Assembly (NCBI GenBank): GCA_963798655.1
Contig: CAWCUH010000013.1
Coordinates: 1-15,450 of the forward strand
Direction: 5' to 3'
Length of the DNA: 15,450 nt
Origin: CAVSMC01 sp963798655
Lineage (GTDB): Bacteria > Pseudomonadota > Gammaproteobacteria > Burkholderiales > Casimicrobiaceae
In this document: piece after piece, positions 6,980 to 14,451 of the stretch
Numbering within the stretch: the stretch's first letter is position 1
How the letters are laid out: the number at the start of each line of letters is the position of its first letter
Position numbers and translations under genes: made by a program
Notes under the pieces: model-generated
Databases searched by the model: none
The model's input: the letters and a program-made list of their open reading frames with translations, nothing else
What the model was told of the DNA's origin: nothing

Positions 6980-7972
6980 TTACTTGGCCGACTCGGCGGC
7001 GGCCTGCATCAACCCGAATTCCTTCAGGAAAGCGAGCACGTCGTCGTGATTTCTCTGCACGAACTGGCGGCTGTCGGCGGCACTCATCGGGCTGATGCAC
7101 GTGTACGTCTTTGCGCAGAAGTCCTGCCAGTCCTTGCTCTGGAGCACTCGCTGGATATGCGATGCGAGAACGTCTGCGATGTCTTTCGGCGTTGCCGCGC
7201 TCACCACGACGGCCCTCCAGTTCGGCAGGTCGATCGGCTGTCCGAATTCGGCGGAGGCGGGCGTGTCGGGGAAGTTCGGGTGGCGCTTGCTGCCGAACAC
7301 GACGATCGGGCGCAAGTCGCCCGACTGCACGAACTGCGCGACGTCGCCCGGTTCCTCGAACAGTGCGTCGGTGTGGCCGCCCAGCGGCGACGCGTAGCGC
7401 TCGCCCGGCTTCGCAAACGGCACGTTGACGACCGGACTGCCTTTCTTGGTGATGAACTTTACGGCGATGTCGTCGAGCGTGCCGTAGCCGGCCGTCGCGA
7501 TCCGCACCTTGTTCGGATGCGCTTTCGCATACTCGAGCAGGTCCTTGTACGTCTTGAACGGGCTGTCCTTTTTCACGAACAGCATCGACGGCGAGGACTG
7601 CACGACGCTCAGGTACGTGAAATCGTCCACGCGCAGGCGCCCCTGGCCAGCGGCGATCGCCGAGATGGTCAGTCCCGTCATCGTGCCGATCGTGTAGCCG
7701 TCGGCCGAGCCGGCCGCCGCCACCTGCGTGAGTCCGGTCGCGCCGGACGCACCCGAAATGTTGACGACGGGCATGCCGACCCCGAGCTGCGGCTCGAGCA
7801 GTCGGGCCAGCGTGCGACCCAGCTGATCGGCTCCACCGCCGGGGCCGAAGTTCACGATCACCTGGATCGGCCGCGCGGGATACTTGTCGGCCGCCACTGC
7901 GGTACCGCCGAGCATGAGCGCAAAGGCAACGTAAACGGCCTTGCGCAACGCCGACACTGCACGCGTTTCCAT
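6980..7972 (-). CDS. tctC: TctC/Bug-family periplasmic solute-binding receptor
   Basis: This 330-residue protein is the extracytoplasmic receptor of the TTT transporter. It opens with a clear signal peptide (Arg10-Lys11, hydrophobic stretch YVAFALMLGG, cleavage near AVA-AD at residues 25-29) and continues with the Bug fold. The ligand-loop motif reads VNFGPGGGADQLGR instead of the common VPFAAGGGTD form, and NISGASGATGLTQVA provides the second loop. The start is fixed by GGAGGAGG just upstream. It is the first gene of the operon tctCBA-mop-Rieske, which supports high expression of the receptor. A 16-bp palindrome (8437-8452) lies about 470 bases upstream, leaving a long leader. The ligand is unknown; Bug proteins bind citrate, dicarboxylates, amino acids or aromatic acids. 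Confidence 0.94.
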   Translation of the reverse strand: METRAVSALRKAVYVAFALMLGGTAVAADKYPARPIQVIVNFGPGGGADQLGRTLARLLEPQLGVGMPVVNISGASGATGLTQVAAAGSADGYTIGTMTGLTISAIAAGQGRLRVDDFTYLSVVQSSPSMLFVKKDSPFKTYKDLLEYAKAHPNKVRIATAGYGTLDDIAVKFITKKGSPVVNVPFAKPGERYASPLGGHTDALFEEPGDVAQFVQSGDLRPIVVFGSKRHPNFPDTPASAEFGQPIDLPNWRAVVVSAATPKDIADVLASHIQRVLQSKDWQDFCAKTYTCISPMSAADSRQFVQRNHDDVLAFLKEFGLMQAAAESAK

Positions 7973-8007
7973 TCTGCCTCCTCCTCGCGTAGCACGACGC
8001 GACGTCG

Positions 8008-8019
8008 CCGATGCATCGG
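8008..8019. promoter_or_regulatory. 12-bp palindrome close to the tctC start
   Basis: CCGATGCATCGG is a perfect palindrome centred about 41 bases upstream of the tctC start codon. It could be an operator or a small RNA hairpin in the leader. Palindromes of this length are not rare in GC-rich DNA, so support is weak. Confidence 0.2.
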
Positions 8020-8125
8020 TACCCGGTCTTTTCCTGCGCGCGTCCTGCGCGCAAGGGCCTGGGTTTTCCGCGCCGGTCGCTGCCGGGTCATGGATTGCTG
8101 TTACATCGGTCCCCGCTGAATAGAC

Positions 8126-8158
8126 TGCCGATCGGCAAGATTGATTGACGATTCGTCA
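8126..8158. promoter_or_regulatory. Two adjacent short palindromes in the tctC leader
   Basis: TGCCGATCGGCA (8126-8137) and TGACGA-T-TCGTCA (8146-8158) are perfect inverted repeats 8 bases apart, about 155-185 bases upstream of tctC. A second regulator could bind here, or they could shape the leader RNA. No family assignment is possible from the motif. Confidence 0.3.
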
Positions 8159-8436
8159 TCCGGCGGGACGATGCTCCGCTCGCTCGGATGGGAATGAGTC
8201 GATGTCGAGGTGTGGCGCGCGCTGAAACGGGGCGGCGGCGAATCCGTTCGTGGAACACGGTGCGCTGAAGCCGCTTGCGCATGTTGGTGCAGGTTGCGGA
8301 CCTCCGATCGGCGCCGGTCGCGTCGCTCCGTACATTTCCCTGGACCCGCCACCATGCGAGACCTGCCGGTGTTCCGCCAGGCGCATCGCTTTTGTTATCG
8401 GCGCATACGAGATTGCGTTATACGGTGCGCCGGCAC

Positions 8437-8452
8437 TGTCAAGAAGTTGACA
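8437..8452. promoter_or_regulatory. 16-bp palindromic operator, copy B
   Basis: TGTCAA-GAAG-TTGACA followed by AATT repeats copy A (2776-2791) with only the central four bases changed, and in the same orientation relative to a leftward operon. The only rightward neighbour is the 3' end of cbbR, so the likely target is tctC. On the minus strand TTGACA is followed 14 bases later by TATAAC. That spacing is short for a sigma-70 promoter but compatible with an activator- or repressor-controlled one. Confidence 0.7.
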
Positions 8453-8552
8453 AATTTCCGAAAAACGTCTCATTCACTTTGTGTCACGCCGCTCGTCATC
8501 ATGGCGCCGATCCCGCGGACGATCATCGGCATGATGCTTGGCGCGCTGTTCA

Positions 8553-9494
8553 TCAGCGTTCCGCAGTCGCGGCGAGCAGCCCCGGGAACATCTGTGCGAG
8601 CAGCCGCTCGCCGTGCTCGAGCACGTGGTAGCGGAACGCTTCGGCTGCCGGCGACAGCAGGCGTGCGCGCACGTGCACGACCTGCCAGCGACGCACGAGC
8701 GGCAGGCCGTCGACGTCGAGTACCTTGATCAACCCGGTCTGCACCTCGAGGCCCGTCGTGTGCAGCGACAGGAACGACACGCCGATGTTTGCGATCACCG
8801 CCTGCTTGATCGTCTCGTTGCTCGCCATCGTCATGATCGCCGCCGGCTTGATTCGCGTGTCGGCGAAATAGCGCTCCATCGCGGCGCGCGTGCCGGACCC
8901 CGATTCACGGACGATGAACGGCTCGCGCTCGAGCAGCGCCGGCGGAACGTGCGGCAGTGATGCGAGCGGATGGTCCGGCGCTGCGATCACGCCGAGCGGA
9001 TGTGCGGCAAACGGCTCGACGCGGAAATCGAGCTCGCGCGGCGGTGTTCCCATCACCGCGACGTCGACTTCGTGACGCGCGAGCATATCGGACAGCACCT
9101 GCCGGTTGCCGACCTCGAGCTGCACCTGGACGCCTGCGTGCTCGCGCATGAACTCCGCGAGCAGCCGCGGCATGAAGTACTTCGCCGTCGACTGCACGCC
9201 GATCGCGAGGCGTCCCGTCTGCACGCCCTTGAGCCGCGCGATCGTGTCCTCGGCGTCCTTCAGGTTGGCGAGCAGCCGTCGCGCGTGTACGAGGAAGTAC
9301 TCGCCGCCGGTCGACAGCGAAACGCGCCGGCCGGCCCGCTCGAACAGTGGCACGCCCAGTGTGCGTTCGAGATCCGTCACCTGCATCGACACCGCGGGCG
9401 GCGACAGGTGCAGCTCTTCAGCCGCCCGCGCGAAGCTCAAATGTCGCGCCACCGTGGCGAAGATCTGAAGCTGGCGGATCGAGACGTGAAGCAT
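8553..9494 (-). CDS. cbbR: CbbR, LysR-type regulator of the Calvin-cycle operon
   Basis: This 313-residue LysR-family regulator has an N-terminal winged helix-turn-helix (about residues 5-65, with LSFARAAEELHLSPPAVSMQV) and a C-terminal effector domain of two alpha/beta lobes (about 90-300). Length and sequence fit CbbR, which activates cbb genes in response to metabolites such as RuBP, PEP or NADPH in characterised bacteria. The assignment also rests on its position, divergent from cbbL with 86 bases between the start codons. That gap contains an AT-rich palindrome suited to LysR binding. The start codon at 9494 lacks a clear ribosome binding site. The gene ends near 8553, next to the promoter region of the unrelated tct operon. 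Confidence 0.93.
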   Translation of the reverse strand: MLHVSIRQLQIFATVARHLSFARAAEELHLSPPAVSMQVTDLERTLGVPLFERAGRRVSLSTGGEYFLVHARRLLANLKDAEDTIARLKGVQTGRLAIGVQSTAKYFMPRLLAEFMREHAGVQVQLEVGNRQVLSDMLARHEVDVAVMGTPPRELDFRVEPFAAHPLGVIAAPDHPLASLPHVPPALLEREPFIVRESGSGTRAAMERYFADTRIKPAAIMTMASNETIKQAVIANIGVSFLSLHTTGLEVQTGLIKVLDVDGLPLVRRWQVVHVRARLLSPAAEAFRYHVLEHGERLLAQMFPGLLAATAER

Positions 9495-9508
9495 AATATA
9501 AAGCTTAC

Positions 9509-9540
9509 TCTTAAGTTAAGAAAAAGCGACTTTATCTTAA
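9509..9540. promoter_or_regulatory. Probable CbbR operator between cbbR and cbbL
   Basis: The AT-rich divergent region contains TCTTAA-G-TTAAGA (9509-9521), a perfect 13-bp palindrome. A third TCTTAA (9535-9540) lies 26 bases after the first. Repeated TTA half-sites of this kind fit LysR/CbbR operators, which have a recognition site and an activation site on the cbbL-proximal side. The assignment is inferred from position and symmetry; no -35/-10 pair for cbbL could be chosen with confidence. Confidence 0.6.
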
Positions 9541-9570
9541 TGTTCGGTCCCCCTAGAGTGCCGTCATCCC

Positions 9571-9576
9571 AGGAGG
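9571..9576 (+). promoter_or_regulatory. Strong ribosome binding site of cbbL
   Basis: AGGAGG, followed by AGCG, lies 4 bases before the cbbL ATG. It is a near-ideal Shine-Dalgarno sequence, stronger than those of cbbS and cbbX, in keeping with the high expression of RuBisCO, and it fixes the cbbL start. Confidence 0.8.
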
Positions 9577-9580
9577 AGCG

Positions 9581-11065
9581 ATGAACTGGCGCATCGACCA
9601 CGAAGCGATCGAGGACCCGAAGGCCCGGTACCGGGCGGGGGTCCTCAAGTATCGGCAAATGGGGTATTGGCAGCCGGGGTACGTCCCCAAGGAAACGGAC
9701 GTGATCGCCTTGTTCCGGGTGACGCCGCAGGCGGGCGTCGACCCCGAGGAGGCGGCCGCCGCCGTCGCCGGCGAGTCGTCGACCGCGACGTGGACCGTCG
9801 TCTGGACCGACCGGCTCACGGCGTGCGACAGCTACCGCGCGAAGGCGTACCGCGTCGATCCGGTGCCGAACACCGGACCCGGAACGACAACCGAGCAGCA
9901 GTGGTTCGCGTACATCGCGTACGACCTCGACCTGTTCGAGGGCGGGTCCATCACGAACCTCACCGCGTCGATCATCGGCAACGTGTTCGGCTTCAAGCCG
10001 CTGAAGGCGCTGCGCCTCGAGGACATGCGCATCCCGGTCGCGTACCTCAAGACGTTCGACGGGCCGCCGACCGGCATCGTCGTCGAGCGCGAGCGGCTCG
10101 ACAAGTTCGGCCGGCCGCTCCTCGGCGCCACGGTGAAGCCGAAGCTCGGCCTGTCCGGCAAGAACTACGGGCGCGTGGTCTACGAGGCGCTCAAAGGCGG
10201 CCTCGACTTCACCAAGGACGACGAGAACATCAACTCGCAGCCGTTCATGCACTGGCGCGACCGGTTCCTCAACTGCATGGAGGCGGTGAACCGCGCACAG
10301 GCGGCGAGCGGCGAGGTGAAAGGTCATTACCTCAACGTCAGCGCGGCGACGATGGAGGACATGTACGAGCGCGCCGAGTTCGCGAAGGAGCTCGGCTCGG
10401 TCGTCGTCATGATCGACCTCGTCATCGGCTACACGGCGATCCAGTCGATGTCGAAATGGGCGCGGCGCAACGACACGATCCTGCATCTGCATCGCGCGGG
10501 CCACTCGACCTACACGCGACAGAAGAATCACGGCGTCAGCTTCCGTGTGATCGCGAAATGGATGCGCATGGCGGGGGTCGATCACATCCACGCCGGCACC
10601 GCCGTCGGCAAGCTCGAGGGCGACCCGTTGACGGTGCAGGGCTTCTACAACGTGTGTCGCGAGACGAACAACGAAATCGATCTTGCGCGCGGACTCTTCT
10701 TCGAGCAGGACTGGGCCGGCCTTCGCAAGGTGATGCCGGTCGCGTCGGGCGGCATCCATGCCGGCCAGATGCATCAGCTGCTGGACCTGTTCGGCGACGA
10801 CTGCGTGCTGCAGTTCGGTGGCGGCACGATCGGCCATCCGATGGGCATCCAGGCGGGCGCCACCGCCAACCGCGTCGCGCTGGAAGCGATGGTGAAGGCT
10901 CGCAACGAGGGCCGCGACATCCGTCGCGAAGGGCCGCAGATCCTCGCCGACGCCGCGCGCCGTTGCATTCCGCTCGCGCAGGCGCTCGACACGTGGAAGG
11001 ACGTCACCTTCGACTACACGTCGACCGACACGCCCGATTACGCCGTCACGCCGACGGCAGCCTGA
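9581..11065 (+). CDS. cbbL: RuBisCO large subunit, form IC (red-type)
   Basis: CbbL (494 residues) carboxylates ribulose-1,5-bisphosphate to two 3-phosphoglycerates. All key residues are present: Lys186 in GATVKPKLG; Lys212, Asp214 and Glu215 in DFTKDDEN (carbamylated Lys and Mg ligands); His304 in LHLHRAGH; and Lys344 of loop 6 in GTAVGKLEGD. Sequence such as AGESSTATWTVVWTDRLTACD and DHIHAGTAVGKLEGDP marks the red-type form I lineage, and the genetic link to cbbX agrees. The C-terminal tail FDYTSTDTPDYAVTPTAA is the part threaded by CbbX in characterised red-type enzymes. Ser84 in TACDSYRAKAY replaces a residue that is usually Met, as far as I recall. It is the first gene of the operon, with cbbS 12 bases downstream. 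Confidence 0.98.
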   Translation: MNWRIDHEAIEDPKARYRAGVLKYRQMGYWQPGYVPKETDVIALFRVTPQAGVDPEEAAAAVAGESSTATWTVVWTDRLTACDSYRAKAYRVDPVPNTGPGTTTEQQWFAYIAYDLDLFEGGSITNLTASIIGNVFGFKPLKALRLEDMRIPVAYLKTFDGPPTGIVVERERLDKFGRPLLGATVKPKLGLSGKNYGRVVYEALKGGLDFTKDDENINSQPFMHWRDRFLNCMEAVNRAQAASGEVKGHYLNVSAATMEDMYERAEFAKELGSVVVMIDLVIGYTAIQSMSKWARRNDTILHLHRAGHSTYTRQKNHGVSFRVIAKWMRMAGVDHIHAGTAVGKLEGDPLTVQGFYNVCRETNNEIDLARGLFFEQDWAGLRKVMPVASGGIHAGQMHQLLDLFGDDCVLQFGGGTIGHPMGIQAGATANRVALEAMVKARNEGRDIRREGPQILADAARRCIPLAQALDTWKDVTFDYTSTDTPDYAVTPTAA

Positions 11066-11077
11066 CCGGAGAGCGCG

Positions 11078-11458
11078 ATGAGAATCACGCAAGGCACGTT
11101 TTCGTTCCTTCCCGACCTGACTGACGCCGAAGTACGCGCGCAGGTCGACTACGCGCTCGCCAACGGCTGGGCCTGCGCCGTCGAATACACCGACGATCCG
11201 CATCCGCGCAATACGTTCTGGGAAATGGCGTGCGCGCCGATGTTCGACCTGAAGGATGCCGCCGGCGTCATGGAGGCAATCGTCGCGTGTCGCAATGCGC
11301 ATCCCGGCGCGTACGTGAAGGTCAATGCGTTCGACTCGACGCGGGGCTTCGAGACGACGCGGCTGTCGTTCATCGTGCGACGGCCGGCCGATGAGCGCCC
11401 GCTCGGCCTCGCGCGCACCGAAGGCACGGGACGCACGCAGCGCTACGCGATCCGGTAG
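11078..11458 (+). CDS. cbbS: RuBisCO small subunit, form IC, with shortened C-terminus
   Basis: CbbS (126 residues) caps the RuBisCO octamer. It opens with the family signature MRITQGTFSFLPDLTD, and YTDDPHPRNTFWEM and NAFDSTRG are well conserved. The protein stops after RTQRYAIR. Red-type small subunits I remember continue for about 13 more residues (of the form SYxVxxxPEGSRY), making the second strand of a C-terminal hairpin that lines the central channel. That part is missing, and neither of the other two frames restores it before cbbX starts 7 bases later. The segment normally read as W-G-x-P or F-G-x-P is ACAPMFD here. GGAGAG precedes the ATG by 4 bases. The gene is otherwise intact, so it is probably functional but structurally unusual. 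Confidence 0.95.
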   Translation: MRITQGTFSFLPDLTDAEVRAQVDYALANGWACAVEYTDDPHPRNTFWEMACAPMFDLKDAAGVMEAIVACRNAHPGAYVKVNAFDSTRGFETTRLSFIVRRPADERPLGLARTEGTGRTQRYAIR

Positions 11459-11465
11459 GTCGTCG

Positions 11466-12377
11466 ATGACCGCGACCGACCTCGCGACGCCTGCGCCAAC
11501 CGACGCGACCGACGGTGTCGCGCTCGACGCGCTTTACCGCGAATCGAACGTCGGCGACATCCTCGACGCGCTCGAGCGCGACCTGATCGGGCTCACGCCG
11601 GTCAAGCGCAGGCTGCGCGAGGTCGCCGCATTCCTGCTGGTGTCGAAGGCGCGCGAGCGGCTCGGGCTTTCAACCGGCGCGCCGAGCCTGCACATGAGCT
11701 TCACCGGCAATCCCGGGACCGGCAAGACGACGGTTGCGATGCGCATCGCCGAGATCCTCCATCGCCTGGGATACGTGCGCAAAGGCCATCTCGTGGCGGT
11801 GACGCGCGACGATCTCGTCGGCCAGTACATCGGGCACACGGCGCCGAAGACGAAGGACGTGCTGAAGCGCGCACTGGGCGGCGTGCTGTTCATCGACGAG
11901 GCGTACTACCTGTACCGACCCGAGAACGAGCGCGATTACGGCCAGGAGTCGATCGAGATCCTGCTGCAGGCGATGGAGAACCAGCGCGACGACCTCGTCG
12001 TGATCGTCGCCGGCTACAAGGACCGGATGGACAGGTTCTTCCGCAGCAATCCGGGCCTGTCGTCGCGCATCGCGCATCACATCGACTTTCCGGACTTCAG
12101 CGAGGACGAGTTGTACGCGATCGCCGAACGGATGGTGGAAGCGATGCAATACCGGTTCGAGCCGCACGCTGTCGACGCGATGCGCGAGTACATCGAGCTG
12201 CGCCGCGCGCAGCCGCATTTCGCTAACGCGCGCTCGATCCGCAACGCGCTCGATCGCACGCGGCTGCGGCAGGCGAACCGGCTGTTCGCCGCCGGCGGCA
12301 TTGCGACGCGTGACGCGCTGGCGACGATCGCCGCCGCGGACATCCGCGCGAGCCGCGTATTCGACGATCACGCCTAG
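11466..12377 (+). CDS. cbbX: CbbX, red-type RuBisCO activase (AAA+)
   Basis: CbbX (303 residues) is an AAA+ hexamer that frees inhibited red-type RuBisCO by pulling on the C-terminal tail of CbbL, and is itself stimulated by RuBP. Visible features are Walker A GNPGTGKT (residues 81-88), pore loop YIG (121-123), Walker B LFIDEA (141-146) and a C-terminal helical lid with FANARSIRNALDR. The open frame extends upstream to 11325 inside cbbS, but the ATG at 11466 gives the family's normal length and N-terminus. Its ribosome binding site, GGTAGG, overlaps the cbbS stop codon, so translation is probably coupled. It sits between cbbS and cbbF, the usual place in red-type operons. Confidence 0.97.
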   Translation: MTATDLATPAPTDATDGVALDALYRESNVGDILDALERDLIGLTPVKRRLREVAAFLLVSKARERLGLSTGAPSLHMSFTGNPGTGKTTVAMRIAEILHRLGYVRKGHLVAVTRDDLVGQYIGHTAPKTKDVLKRALGGVLFIDEAYYLYRPENERDYGQESIEILLQAMENQRDDLVVIVAGYKDRMDRFFRSNPGLSSRIAHHIDFPDFSEDELYAIAERMVEAMQYRFEPHAVDAMREYIELRRAQPHFANARSIRNALDRTRLRQANRLFAAGGIATRDALATIAAADIRASRVFDDHA

Positions 12378-12390
12378 GGGGAGTGCGGAC

Positions 12391-13473
12391 ATGCTGAGCG
12401 GACGGCCGACGCTGTCGAAGTTCATCATCGAGGAGCAGCGCGCGATGGCCGGACCGGACACGGAGCTCACGGCGCTCCTGAACGACGTGCAGACGGCGTG
12501 CAAGTACATCGCGTCGGCGGTCGCGCGCGGCCCGCTGCGCGGCGCGAACGGCGCGACCGACGCGATCAATCCGCACGGCGAGACACAGCAGGAGCTCGAC
12601 CTGATCGCGAACGACATCATGCTTCGCAACTGCGACTGGGGAGGCGAGCTCGCCGCCATGGTCTCCGAGGAGATGGAGGCGCCGTACGCGATCCCGGCGG
12701 GCTATCCGCGCGGGCGCTATCTCCTCGCGTTCGATCCGCTCGACGGATCGTCCAACCTCGACGTCAACGTGACCGTCGGCACGATCTTCTCGGTGCTGCG
12801 CGCGCCCGACGGCGTCGCGGAACCGACGCTCGCCCATTTCCTCCAACCCGGCTCGAAGCAGGTTGCGGCCGGATACGCGCTCTACGGCCCGGCCGCGATG
12901 ATCGTGCTCACGCTCGGGCGCGGCGTGCACGGCTTCACGCACGATCCGGAAATCGGCGCGTACATCCTGACGCACCCGAACCTGCGCGTGCCGGAGACGA
13001 CGCGCGAGTTTGCGGTGAACGCGTCCAACGAGCGGTTCTGGGAGCGGCCGGTGCGCCGCTACGTGGGCGAGTGCATCGCCGGACGCGCCGGCCCGCGCGA
13101 GGCCGACTTCAACATGCGCTGGATCGCGTCGCTCGTCGCCGAGGTGCACCGCATCCTGATCCGCGGCGGCCTGTTCATGTACCCGAAGGACACGAAGGAA
13201 CCGGCGAAGCCGGGCCGACTACGCCTGCTCTACGAGGCGAATCCGATGGCGATGCTGATCGAGCAGGCGGGCGGCCGCGCGTCGACCGGTCGACAGCGGG
13301 TGCTCGACATCGCGCCGAAGTCGCTGCACGAGCGCGTGCCGCTGATTCTCGGCTCGCGCTGCGAGGTGGAGCGCCTGGAGCGCTATCACCGCGAGGCCGA
13401 TGCGGGCACCGACCGGGCATTCGAGTCGCCGCTGTTCAACACGCGCTCGCTGTTCCGCGACGCGATCGTCTGA
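12391..13473 (+). CDS. cbbF: Class I fructose-1,6-/sedoheptulose-1,7-bisphosphatase (CbbF)
   Basis: This 360-residue Calvin-cycle phosphatase removes a phosphate from fructose-1,6-bisphosphate and often from sedoheptulose-1,7-bisphosphate, driving RuBP regeneration. The class I metal and substrate motifs are SEEME (92-96), DPLDGSSN (115-122) and GTIFS (130-134), with the substrate-binding region FMYPKDTKEPAKPGRLRLLYEANPMA near residue 268. The ATG at 12391 follows a strong GGGGGAG; an upstream in-frame start at 12301 lies within cbbX and is unlikely. It begins 13 bases after cbbX and ends 14 bases before cbbP, supporting a single transcript. A separate fbp for gluconeogenesis may exist elsewhere in the genome. 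Confidence 0.96.
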   Translation: MLSGRPTLSKFIIEEQRAMAGPDTELTALLNDVQTACKYIASAVARGPLRGANGATDAINPHGETQQELDLIANDIMLRNCDWGGELAAMVSEEMEAPYAIPAGYPRGRYLLAFDPLDGSSNLDVNVTVGTIFSVLRAPDGVAEPTLAHFLQPGSKQVAAGYALYGPAAMIVLTLGRGVHGFTHDPEIGAYILTHPNLRVPETTREFAVNASNERFWERPVRRYVGECIAGRAGPREADFNMRWIASLVAEVHRILIRGGLFMYPKDTKEPAKPGRLRLLYEANPMAMLIEQAGGRASTGRQRVLDIAPKSLHERVPLILGSRCEVERLERYHREADAGTDRAFESPLFNTRSLFRDAIV

Positions 13474-13487
13474 GGGAGAGCACCAAG

Positions 13488-14375
13488 ATGTCGCAGCAGC
13501 ATCCGATCATCGCGATCACCGGGTCGTCGGGAGCGGGAACGACGACGGTGACGCGAACGTTCCAGCACGTGTTCCGTCGCGAGGAGATCAACGCGGCGAT
13601 CGTCGAGGGCGATTCGTTCCACAAGTTCGACCGCAGGGCGATGAAGGACGCGATGACGGAGGCGGAGAAGCTCGGCAACCGCCACTTCAGCCACTTCGGG
13701 CCCGAGGCGAACCTGCTGCCCGACCTGGAGACGCTATTCGCCGGGTACGGCGCGCGTGGAACCGGCAAGGTTCGCAAGTACCTGCACGACGCGGAGGAGG
13801 CGGCGCCGTCGGGGCAGGAGGCCGGGACGTTCACGCCGTGGACGGAGCTTCCGCGCGACACCGACCTCCTGTTCTACGAAGGCCTGCACGGCGCGGCGGT
13901 CACGGACGAGGTCGACATCGCCCGTCACGTCGACCTGCTGATCGGCGTCGTGCCGATCGTCAACCTCGAGTGGATCCAGAAGCTGCACCGCGACAAGACG
14001 ATGCGTGGCTATTCGCAGGAGGCGGTGGTCGACACGATCCTGCGCCGGATGCCGGACTACGTGAACCACATCGTCCCGCAGTTCGGCCGCACGCACGTCA
14101 ACTTCCAGCGCGTGCCGGTCGTCGACACTTCCAACCCGTTCATCGCGCGCGACGTGCCGACGCCGGACGAGAGCATTCTGATCGTGCGTTTCGCGAACCC
14201 GAGAGGCATCGACTTCCCGTACCTGCTGTCGATGCTTCACGACTCGTTCATGTCGCGGCCGAACACGATCGTGCTGCCGGGCGGCAAGATGGCGCTCGCG
14301 ATGCAGCTCATATGCACGCCGATGATCCTGCGGCTGATGGACGTCAAGCGCCGCGCGCACCGGGAGGCGGCGTAG
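13488..14375 (+). CDS. cbbP: Phosphoribulokinase, class I (CbbP)
   Basis: Phosphoribulokinase (295 residues) makes ribulose-1,5-bisphosphate from ribulose-5-phosphate and ATP. It has the Walker A motif TGSSGAGTTTV (starting at residue 11), the EGDSFHKFDR substrate region, and FYEGLHGA, which supplies the catalytic acidic residues of bacterial octameric PRK. The family's usual length is about 290. It starts at the ATG at 13488 after GGGAGAG; the longer frame into cbbF is a shadow. Together with CbbF it completes the two Calvin-cycle steps next to RuBisCO. A 76-base gap separates it from cbbY. In characterised class I enzymes NADH activates and AMP inhibits. Confidence 0.97.
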   Translation: MSQQHPIIAITGSSGAGTTTVTRTFQHVFRREEINAAIVEGDSFHKFDRRAMKDAMTEAEKLGNRHFSHFGPEANLLPDLETLFAGYGARGTGKVRKYLHDAEEAAPSGQEAGTFTPWTELPRDTDLLFYEGLHGAAVTDEVDIARHVDLLIGVVPIVNLEWIQKLHRDKTMRGYSQEAVVDTILRRMPDYVNHIVPQFGRTHVNFQRVPVVDTSNPFIARDVPTPDESILIVRFANPRGIDFPYLLSMLHDSFMSRPNTIVLPGGKMALAMQLICTPMILRLMDVKRRAHREAA

Positions 14376-14451
14376 TCATGAGCGCGCGCAGACGCATCGA
14401 AGCGCGCGCCGTCGCACCCGCGCCGGCTGCTTGCAGCGCCGGGAAACGGCG

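Larger units (their letters stand above)
7973..8552. other. 580-base intergenic region upstream of tctC
   Basis: No convincing gene is present; the open frames here have no recognisable motif or ribosome binding site. On the minus strand the region holds, in order toward tctC, the copy B palindrome (8437-8452), a possible -10 TATAAC (8422-8417), perfect palindromes at 8146-8158, 8126-8137 and 8008-8019, and the tctC ribosome binding site at 7977-7984. If transcription starts near 8410, the tctC leader would be over 400 bases. The cbbR gene ends at its right border. Confidence 0.6.

Noticed and set aside
8156..8473. Small minus-strand open frame (105 codons) in the tctC leader
   Set aside because: It starts inside the operator region, has no ribosome binding site and shows no recognisable motif. 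A small leader peptide cannot be excluded, but nothing supports one.
9437..11302. Minus-strand open frame (621 codons) opposite cbbL
   Set aside because: cbbL on the plus strand carries every catalytic residue and a strong ribosome binding site; the antisense frame is a composition artefact.
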